Of a stretch of DNA of 64,000 nucleotides, positions 63,857 to 64,000 are shown in pieces. Made by a program: the position numbers and the translations under genes. The stretch is from NCBI RefSeq assembly GCF_000150275.1, contig NW_002060945.1, positions 2,751,172 to 2,815,171 on the forward strand, written 5' to 3'. The notes under the pieces were generated by a model, which made no database searches, was not told the DNA's origin, and saw only the letters and a program-made list of their open reading frames with translations. Each line of letters begins with the position of its first letter. The stretch's first letter is position 1. This DNA comes from Trichoplax adhaerens. Its lineage: Eukaryota; Placozoa; Uniplacotomia; Trichoplacea; Trichoplacidae.

Positions 63857-64000
63857 TCATTCCATTTTACCCTTACTGCGGATCATGATAGACGCACATG
63901 TGTACTCTTTCTGTATGTTACAGTGGCGATATTTTTGCAGTACAGCACTACAGTATCATAAATCATCACTCATCAATTTAATTTAAAAGGCAAATCAGTT

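Larger units (their letters stand above)
61059..64000. other. Repeat-bearing right flank with weak ORFs
   Basis: Upstream of the TSPO-like gene. It contains several TACTGTAC palindrome clusters, a two-copy 76-bp duplication and short ORFs. The ORF at 62431-62841 (minus) runs across the duplication and palindromes and is not believable as a gene. A plus ORF at 63172-63417 has a hydrophobic start (ALFLVALGVILTTFLLQQW) that could be a signal or membrane exon, but nothing else supports it. Confidence 0.45.

Overview
The window is animal nuclear DNA. It is AT-rich, its protein-coding genes are cut by many short GT-AG introns, and every gene I can name is a clear orthologue of a human gene: RBM8A, ULK4, PPP1R12A/MYPT1, NDUFB8, NTMT1, COPB1, OSBPL1A/ORP1L and a TSPO-like gene. 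High similarity to human, small introns and close gene spacing fit an early-diverging metazoan, most likely a placozoan (Trichoplax/Hoilungia type). That assignment is inference from gene style, not a database match. One undetermined base (n at 36156) marks it as draft assembly.

Layout. 1-0.9 kb: no gene seen. 0.9-2.3 kb (-): RBM8A, six exons, divergent from 3.9-12.4 kb (+): ULK4, a many-exon pseudokinase. 12.4-20.2 kb: gene-poor, with one orphan ORF, a 12-copy 80-bp minisatellite and a palindrome-rich block. 20.2-30.0 kb (+): PPP1R12A, for which all 21 coding exons could be joined in frame (1114 aa). 32.6-33.9 kb (-): NDUFB8, with a puzzling 5' end at 33.9-34.6 kb. 35.3-37.0 kb (+): NTMT1, whose single intron holds a 408-bp element with 63-bp terminal inverted repeats. 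38.2-44.4 kb (+): COPB1. 45.7-57.0 kb (-): OSBPL1A. 57.0-59.8 kb: nothing recognised. 59.8-61.1 kb (-): TSPO-like. 61.1-64 kb: repeats and weak ORFs.

The genes are housekeeping and act in separate processes: exon-junction complex (RBM8A), ciliary/microtubule pseudokinase signalling (ULK4), myosin phosphatase targeting (PPP1R12A), mitochondrial complex I (NDUFB8), N-terminal protein methylation (NTMT1), COPI coat (COPB1), sterol transfer at ER-late endosome contacts (OSBPL1A) and the tryptophan-rich sensory protein family (TSPO). They form no pathway or operon; their linkage is ordinary gene neighbourhood.

The less ordinary part is non-coding. Several clusters of overlapping palindromes built on TACTGTAC/GTACAGTA lie mainly just 5' of gene starts. 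A probable miniature inverted-repeat transposon carries the same palindromes as cargo. Diverged two-copy tandem duplications of 75-420 bp recur in introns and intergenic DNA. No CRISPR, operon, rRNA or tRNA was recognised, and I see no convincing novel protein system.
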